Assembly: GCA_029817715.1 (NCBI GenBank) | Contig: JARUPY010000330.1 | Coordinates: forward strand, 62,001 to 126,000 | Origin: Melastoma dodecandrum | Lineage: Eukaryota; Streptophyta; Magnoliopsida; Myrtales; Melastomataceae | Reading direction: 5' to 3' | DNA length: 64,000 nt | Shown here: piece by piece, positions 57,498 to 64,000 of the stretch | Position numbering within the stretch: the stretch's first letter is position 1 | How the letters are laid out: each line of letters starts with the position of its first letter | Notes under the pieces: generated by a model | Databases searched by the model: none | What the model saw: only the letters and a program-made list of their open reading frames with translations | Told to the model about the DNA's origin: nothing | Made by a program: the position numbers and the translations under genes

Positions 57498-58164
57498 GTA
57501 TCATCAGATCTATGATCGGAATGGGATACATCGATGCAGGTGATTATCTTGTCGGCACAGTAGTGGATGTTTTGGAGGGGGGAGATGTGAAGTAAAATTC
57601 GATTGGGTGATTGATGGATGGGGGAACACATGTTTTCCTTTCTTTATCTCGAGGTGTTGTTTTTCTGGGTTGGGGGATGCAACCGACCTCACTCAGATAG
57701 GTAGTCAATTATCCAAAGTAGTGGCTGCCCTAATTATCGGTCGACATCATCATCATCATCCCGGGTCGACTCCGATGAGGCGAGGTGGTTGGGCCGTGCC
57801 CATCAGACTTACAAAGGCCAATGGCCCACGTAAGAAATAAAATTTCAAGTAATTTAAAAAGACGAATCTCGCGAAATTTCATCGAGCAAACAAACCACAA
57901 AATTATTTCCAATTGAACTGAAAATGAAATTATTAATTAAAAGATCCGTAATAAATTTGTAATAGAAATCACTTGATCATATAAAATCACAAAGGAACCT
58001 GTGCGGCTGCTTTTTAAGGGGGAGGGGATGGAATCTTGCTTCTCAAAACTTTACTCTTTTTTCTTTCCCTTTGTTTATTATTAGGAGGGCGCAGGGTGGG
58101 TGCTTTGCTTGGTATTACTTGTCATTCCTGTTGAAGGGCTCAGCAGGAGCAGGAGGGAAGGGGG
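57498..58164. other. Intergenic between the DUF3339 copies
   Basis: Holds the 3' flank of copy 1 and an AT-rich promoter region of copy 2. No other feature. Confidence 0.5.
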
Positions 58165-58374
58165 ATGGCGGACTGGGCTCCCGTGGTGATAGGGGTGGTA
58201 CTGTTCGTGCTGCTGCAGCCGGGGCTCCTCTTCCAGATGCCTGGCCACGGCAAGCCCCTCGAGTTCGGCAGCCTCAAGACCAACGGCAAGTCCATCGCAG
58301 TCCACACCCTCCTCTTCTTCTCCCTCTACTCCCTCCTCCTCCTCGCACTCCACATCCACATCTTCATCGGCTGA
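58165..58374 (+). CDS. DUF3339 family small membrane protein, 69 aa (copy 2)
   Basis: Same length as copy 1 and alignable without gaps; I count about 39 identical residues of 69. It starts MADWAPVVIGVVLFVLLQPG and ends HIHIFIG. Two membrane segments are predicted, with the conserved LLFQMPG loop between. The tandem arrangement and moderate divergence suggest an old local duplication with both copies kept. Plants often have DUF3339 genes in tandem. Confidence 0.92.
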   Translation: MADWAPVVIGVVLFVLLQPGLLFQMPGHGKPLEFGSLKTNGKSIAVHTLLFFSLYSLLLLALHIHIFIG

Positions 58375-59072
58375 TTCTCCCTTCCTCCTCCTCCTCCTTC
58401 CCCCGATCTCCGTTGTATTAACTACTTCATCCCCTCTCCTTTTCTGTCTCTGTTATTAAACTATTTGCATTAAATGCTTTAAATCATTAACTCTTCTCTA
58501 TTTTATTATTTCAGATATTTTTTAAATTTGATATTTTTTTTTTTTTAAGTTAGTTGGATTCGTAATGCTAAAGTAAGGGCTGGGCGGGCGGGCAACTTTA
58601 CGCAAAAATCAAAGTCAGCTTAAAATAAAATATTCCCCCGATTTCATTCATTGTGGCGGGGATAATTCACGTGCTCCACCATGATATGACAATAGTTATT
58701 CACAACAATATTTCAAATAAGGTTAGTAAAAAGAATATTTTGCGGTACTTTTTTAAATTCGTTAGATGATACATTTAAATTGATATTTTTAAAATTCGTT
58801 AATACACGTACTCGGTTTTATAAATACCGAAATTAGGTATAAAGCTCGTTATTAGTCACCGTAACAAGTCACGTAAGATCTACGTAACAATAATTGTTAA
58901 CATGACAGAAAATGGTATTGGTTTGGTCCCCGGCAGAGAGGCTGGGAATAATGGGCCAGGCCTCTAAATACTTACGATGGGCTCGGCCCATCATTGGAAA
59001 TGACAATTGCGGCCCTCTCCCTAAGCCGAAAGGTATCCGGCCGGAGGGGGAGAGGGGAACCGGCGGGATGCG
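58375..59072. other. Intergenic region
   Basis: AT-rich DNA with a T-run near 58535. A 5-codon upstream frame at 59068-59082 overlaps the start of the next gene. Nothing else is seen. Confidence 0.5.
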
Positions 59073-60078
59073 ATGGGGCTGACGAACTTCATACTCACGG
59101 TGGCCGTGGTCAGCGCCGCGGTGCTGCTCCTCAGGAGCGACGTCAAGCAGTCCGCCGCCATCTTCCGCCGCAACGTCAAGCACATCCGTAGCTGGCTCGA
59201 GGAGGAATCCGCTGCCGCTTCCAGGTTCGTCTCCTCCGCTTCCCCTTGCTTTTTTTTTTTTTTTGTGGTATTTACAATGGTATGTGCGGACTATTCGGCT
59301 CGATGTAGCTCTATCCATCTGATTGGCGGGCGTGCCGTGTACGTCTCTTAGGGCTTCTGTCGCTGTTCCCGGTCGACTATCTGATGTTACTGGATTATTG
59401 TATTTATGATTGAAACTCCGAGGCAAAAGTAAAAAGTTCCACGGTGGGATTATTTTGAGTGGTTAACTAACCGTAAACTTGCTTGATACCATCATGTTTC
59501 GGCTGTGACGTGCTCGTTTTCGTATTTCCTTCTCTCGATGTTTTCATCTCTATCTCAACTTATGTTGTAAAGGTCATAGCTGAAGTGGGAACCATGACGG
59601 GTTTGCATGCTTTACGCCTAACTTTGCAATTTTTCCTGCAAGCATTTATTCATGATAGGTTCAATGGCGGCTGTTGAACTGGTGTTGCTACCTAGATCTT
59701 CATGCTCTCTCAGGAGTCTGATTATTGTAGTTCTCTTTTGCAGCCGACAGCCTTGTGTGATACGATCCATCTGAAATAGGCCACCTTGGCTTGACCCGTA
59801 ATACGGAATTTGTCTAGGATTGCTCGCATACTGGCTTTTAAACATTTGTTTATGTGGAAATTGCAGAAGACAACGTGATCTTTTGAAATTTTCCTCGTTT
59901 TTTTGACAGTGCCCTTAACTCTGCACAATTTTCTGTCTATCTAACGTTGATTAATATATGGTTTATGTTTTGGACGTAAAACGAGTGCCTGCTTTACTTC
60001 AGGGAGGCTGAGAAAGTAACCAAGGAAATCGAGGGCAAAGTCCCCAAGAAGCGTGTATCCGAGGAGCAAAAATCGTAG
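59073..60078 (+). CDS. Small conserved plant membrane-anchored protein, 75 aa, two exons
   Basis: Exons 59073-59224 and 60003-60078 are joined by a 778-bp phase-2 intron. The N-terminal membrane anchor is MGLTNFILTVAVVSAAVLLL. A charged region follows (RSDVKQSAAIFRRNVKHIRS, then WLEEESAAAS), ending in a Lys/Glu-rich tail (EAEKVTKEIEGKVPKKRVSE). I recognise the MGxTNFxLTVAxVSAxxLLLRSDVKQSA pattern from short plant proteins without a known function. A second ATG five bases upstream (59068) opens a 4-residue frame that ends inside this gene's start region and could lower translation. Confidence 0.82.
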
Positions 60079-61198
60079 CACCAGGAAGGACTGTTTTGAC
60101 GGTGATCCAACAGTCATCGATCAAGTTAACGGTTCTGGCCTAGAAATTTCACATTGATCGCCTCGTTTTCCATATAAAGGTGAGACAGGCCATGAAGATA
60201 GGTTAGCATATTTTCCTTTTAGACATGGACCTCGAGGTATCATGACATAAAAATTATGATTTGTCATTTTCACGTATCATTCGGATTGCTCTGGTTAAGA
60301 AAGAGGATACAAAATGTGTTCATACATGGACATGAAGAAAGAAATTCTGAACGTGCACATGTGATTCCCATCGATACATCCGAACATGTGAAAGATGGTA
60401 CATTTAGTTGGACAAAGCGGTCTACTCTTATTCTTATACAGTCTGATCTTGTGCTTTGGCCAGGACCACAAGTTCTTATTTCGAGACTACATGGAAGGTT
60501 GCGTTGCATCCGAGGCCTCACGAGCGTTCAACCTCCATCGACGTATGTGGTAGATGTGGTACTTCGGGTTATATATAGAGCACCGTGGCGTATTAAGTAC
60601 ATCACCGTCGAAGCCAGGTCGCGTTCGAGTCGAGCCAACGGTGGAATGGCGCTCTCCAACTTCTAATTAAGTGCAATTTTACTCTTTCAGGAGCAATACT
60701 CGAATGCGACTCCTAATTATTAATTCGTGGATTTAGTTAGTATCTGAGGTCAAGAAAAGGTGGCACCATTAATACTTTCTTAAACGATTTTTTTTAAGAA
60801 AAACAATAACGAGACAACAATAAATGGCTTCTGTATTTTTCTCGAGACGTGGGAGGGCGATCGAATCTGTTTAGTTAAAATTCTAACTAGTTCGGTCCTT
60901 AAACTGAAGTCGACGTTTTACAACTTTGGGATATACAGTTTATGGCCAACAACGTTAAAAGATTACGCATTTTTACAACCATACATAGAAACGCGTGTAT
61001 GGCCTAAGTTTCTGATATGCACGTCTTACACCCTTCTTTTCTTTTACATTTGACATCGTCTTCAACAAGTGGAGGGAACCCATTAACTCCGGCCAGGCAC
61101 AAAAGCACTTCTCTATCTCTATATATATTTACAACCTCCATCATCCCCAACTCATCCCGACCGAAGTCCTCTCGTCGACAAGGAAACCTCCGTCTCCA
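60079..61198. other. Intergenic region
   Basis: No recognised gene. A 136-codon frame at 60256-60666 (+) has an ATG but no motif or family resemblance that I can see. A TATATATATATT stretch near 61121-61132 fits a core promoter for the PAR1 gene at 61199. Confidence 0.45.
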
Positions 61199-61905
61199 AT
61201 GTCTTCGTCTCAGAAACTGCGGCTGCTCGGTCTATTTGTCTTTGCCGTCATCCAGAATGCCGCTCTCGGTATCAAACCATGAGATTCCCGGCTTCTTTTC
61301 AAAGTTACCCACTCCTTTACACGATTTATTCCTTCCTCTTCCCTTTCAGGTGAGATAATATGCGAGCACGTTCCGAACGAGATGTGCGCGTTCGCGGTCG
61401 CGTCGTCTGGCATTCGGTGCGTGCTCGAGACCTACGAGAACAACGGCGGCGCGACGGAGTACCAGTGCGAGACCTCGGAGGTGGCGGCGGAAGGGATTTC
61501 GGGGTACATCGAGAGCGACTCCTGCGTCCGTGACTGCGGGGTGGACAGGAGGTCGGTGGGGATCTCCTCGGACGCCCTTCTCGAGCCTACGTTCATGGCC
61601 AAGCTCTGCGCCCCTGCTTGCTACGACCACTGCCCCAATATAGTCGACCTCTACTCAAATTTGGCTTCCGGGGAAGGTAAGATTTGATAAACAGTGCTCT
61701 CGGCCGTGACAAGAGTCCGATTTCATTAGCAGGCGATTGAAATGGAAAGTCTTTTCGGGCGGGTGCAGGAGTGAACTTGAGTGACGTATGCACCGGACCA
61801 TCCACGGGCACCCACCGCGTGATGATGGAGCTGGCGAGCTCCGGGGATGCACAAAGTCCGAGTCCGAGTCCATCGGCCGCTCCGCCATCTACATCATCGT
61901 TCTGA
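61199..61905 (+). CDS. PAR1 (photoassimilate-responsive) family secreted protein, 177 aa, three exons
   Basis: Exons are 61199-61268, 61350-61676 and 61769-61905, with a continuous frame (534 nt). A signal peptide (MSSSQKLRLLGLFVFAVIQN) precedes the Cys-rich PAR1 domain. It contains ICEHVPNEMCAFAVASSGIR, ESDSCVRDCGVDRRSVGISS, DALLEPTFMAKLCAPACYDH and CPNIVDLYSNLASGEG, as in other PAR1 proteins. The tail ends with a Ser/Pro-rich stretch. PAR1 genes were first found as sugar/photoassimilate-induced in tobacco; the biochemical role is unknown. It appears intact. Confidence 0.93.
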
Positions 61906-62324
61906 AATCTCAAAAGCCCCCACTTTCTAATCCAGACCGTTTTGCAGCAGCTTGTGCTGGGATTTGTTCTTATCACGCATCCTACTCCTGTTACTTTTTT
62001 TGCCATTGGATTCTTAAACTATTCGTATGAAATAAACACAGGAGTTATCTCACACCTAAAGCATATACAATGAAAACATATATATCGTATTTACACGACG
62101 CAGTAGTTTCGATTAGTGTTTGTATATGTCCCTAGGTCGGATCCAACGAATGAGTTGACGGCAGAGTTCCGTAAGTAAACGATACTGTGAAGACAAGGAT
62201 CGATTCCTCCCCGTCTTTGTTGTCAATGCTAAACGCCGAAGCAAGTCTCTAGTTATCCAGTTTGCTTACGAGCGAGCTGGGTCGGATCTCGTTACCGAAG
62301 AAACATTACCAAATTCTTCATTTC
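61906..62324. other. Intergenic region
   Basis: 3' flank of the PAR1 gene and 5' flank of the GRAS pseudogene; nothing else is seen. Confidence 0.45.
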
Positions 62325-63692
62325 GGTGACACATACCAGCAGCCTCTTCATATGCCAACAGCGTCCATGACAGCACCGATGACGACGCTTTCGGAACAAT
62401 TTAGGCAGGAACATCATCAAGAGCATTAATACCACCACGAACTCGATAAGCCGATGATACCCGTTCCTACAAGCACTGACCTGGTAAGCATATCACCTGA
62501 GTATTGAAAAGCTGGGACAGCAAAGATTTCGTGTGAAAGTTTCAACGAATAGGATGTCATGTAAAAGTTTTGGTCGGTTATTATTTGCAGGAATGCGATA
62601 GAGGGCTTCAACTGGTGCATCTTCTCCTGGCTTGTGCCGAAGCCGTCTCAAGAGAAGACTATGTGCTCGGAAAGAATTACCTCCATGAACAGAACCACGT
62701 CGCTATGCCACTTGGCGATCCGATGCAACGGGTAGCGTCCTGCTTTGCAGAAGCACTAGGGAAGAGGCTAGCTGGGAGTTTTTTGAGTAATCCCTCAAGG
62801 ACGTTGCCTCCATTCCCGCCATACTCCCTGGAAATGCTTAATATTTACCAGATCTTCTATCCAGCCCTTACATAAAGTTTGCTCATTTCACCACCAACCA
62901 GGCGATATTCTACGCCTTTCACAACGAGAAACGTGTGCACGTAATTGACCTTGACATACTCCGGGGTTACTAGTGGCCTTCCTTCATGCAAACGCTCACG
63001 ACTAGACCAAGCGGTGCTCCATTCTTGAGAATGACTGGTGTTGGCTCATGTTTGGAGTCAGTCTGCGAGACAGGCCGGGGTCTGGCCGAACTTGCTCACT
63101 CATTGCATATCCCTTTTGAATTCCAACCTGTTGGTGAGCGTCTCGAAAACCTCAAGCCGTACATGCTGAACAGAAGTCAGCGAAGCACTCGCAGTTACTT
63201 TGGTGAACCGTCTCCATCGGGTTCCCACAATCTGCCTCGGGAGCCTGCTAACAATGATACAAGAACAGGCCCCACTAATCCGACCTTAGTGGAGCAAGAG
63301 GCGAGCCATAATGGGACGTACTTCTTCAGCAGGCTCCTTGAGGCGCTGCACTACTACTCTGCAATATTCGATTCACTGGATGGAACATTCCCCCAGAACT
63401 CAATGCAGAGGACAAAGGTGGAGCAATACATATTTGGGCCGGAGATAAAGAACATTGTGGCGTGTGAGGGGCCAGAGAGGACAGAGAGGCACGAGCGGCT
63501 CGACAAATGGAGGAAGCTGATGGAAGGGAGAGGGTTCAGGGGGGTACCTCTAGGGGACAATGCAATGGCCATGTCTGAGATGCTGCTTAAGTCCTTTCCT
63601 AACGGAGGATATAGGATAATTCAGGACAATGGCTGCCTTCTTCTTGCCTGGCAAGACAGGCTATCGTCGCAGCTTCTGCATGGGAGTGCTAA
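62325..63692 (+). pseudogene. GRAS-family transcription regulator (SCARECROW-LIKE type), decayed
   Basis: A Gln-rich N-terminal remnant (near 62330-62440) and an apparent intron (62484-62590) precede the GRAS domain. It contains LHR I ([18 protein letters not shown]), the VHIID-type motif ([12 protein letters not shown] near 62935-62970), LHR II fragments, the PFYRE region ([20 protein letters not shown] and [11 protein letters not shown]) and the SAW region. Lesions: a frameshift near 62868, an in-frame TAG at 62971-62973 where Gln is expected in the VHIID block, a frameshift near 63175 (ALAV...LHRVP reads in another frame), and a one-base loss near 63660, just before the SAW end. The ancestral stop would be at about 63690. 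GRAS proteins act in the nucleus as co-regulators; this copy cannot. The exact subfamily is not assigned. Confidence 0.87.
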
Positions 63693-64000
63693 AGCTTCGT
63701 GGACTTCTCGAGAAATAGCAAGACGACGCTCTGACAGAGAACCAGATCCATTTGGGGGAAAGAAACTGTACTATGACCATTCATCAAATCACTGTTTTGA
63801 GGAGTATTTTTACAAAAATTACAGACTTACTAATGCATAGACAGTAGCAGTATCCTGTTTACTTTCTTCCAACCAGGATTATCTTCCATTCACTCAAAGA
63901 GTCAATGACAAACACTAACGAAATGAAAATCTAAGGGACAAAGAAAAGGGTGAAGGCATATTATGTTACAAGATGACACTTTTGTGACTAGCTAATAAAC
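63693..64000. other. 3' flank of the GRAS pseudogene
   Basis: About 310 bp of AT-rich sequence to the window edge without a recognised feature. Confidence 0.5.

Noticed and set aside
60256..60666. 136-codon plus-strand frame with ATG
   Set aside because: No motif, signal or family similarity, and the flanks do not suggest exons. Left as intergenic.
1..64000. CRISPR arrays, bacterial operons, prophage or insertion sequences
   Set aside because: Spliced genes and plant families show eukaryotic nuclear DNA; no spaced short repeats or bacterial gene layout are present.

Overview
This is nuclear DNA of a seed plant, almost certainly an angiosperm. It holds intron-containing genes with GT/AG junctions, plant-only families (patellin, plant TOM20, PAR1, DUF3339, GRAS, a plastid M48 peptidase, plastid bS21) and an LTR/Copia retrotransposon primed by initiator Met-tRNA. 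Exons are moderately GC-rich and intergenic DNA is AT-rich with many homopolymers. I cannot name the species; it could be a magnoliid, a basal eudicot or a non-grass monocot. Gene models below were built by eye from splice junctions, reading-frame continuity and remembered family sequences.

Layout. 1-4.2 kb: AT-rich intergenic DNA with a tandem repeat and a Gly/Pro low-complexity block. 4.2-11.1 kb: a single-RRM RNA-binding protein (-), a divergent LEA/TMEM205-type membrane protein (+) and a patellin (+). 11.1-14 kb: intergenic. 14.0-19.0 kb: a nearly complete Copia element with 5-bp target duplications, sitting directly in front of a decayed CYP716-like P450 gene (19.1-20.4 kb), followed by a second P450 fragment (21.1-21.6 kb). 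22.0-27.3 kb: mitochondrial-type ClpX with 15 exons. 27.6-28.1 kb: small cupin (-). 29.8-31.4 kb: single-exon berberine-bridge-like oxidase.

33.0-41.1 kb, minus strand: three neighbouring genes all in decay, namely a CLC-c/g-type anion transporter, a plastid ribosomal bS21 homologue and an M48 peptidase whose HExxH has become RExxH. Divergent from them, TOM20 (41.3-42.9 kb) is intact. As far as I remember, Arabidopsis has CLC, S21/GHS1, M48 and TOM20 genes near one another on chromosome 3, and CLC, TOM20 and DUF3339 genes near one another on chromosome 5. The region therefore looks like an old syntenic block losing genes selectively, as expected after whole-genome duplication.

43.5-64 kb: a conserved 168-aa protein of unknown function, a ZNF511-like zinc-finger protein (-) head-to-head with a STEEP1-like/DUF167 two-domain protein (+), the 2,683-aa ribosome-assembly factor UTP20 (-), a tandem pair of 69-aa DUF3339 proteins, a 75-aa membrane protein, a PAR1-family secreted protein, and a GRAS pseudogene at the right edge.

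The genes serve mostly unrelated housekeeping roles (mitochondrial import and proteolysis, ribosome biogenesis, membrane trafficking). I found no operon-like or novel defence-like system. The strongest unusual signals are the clustered gene decay, the retrotransposon in the P450 promoter, and an ABRE+CE3 pair in front of the LEA-type gene.
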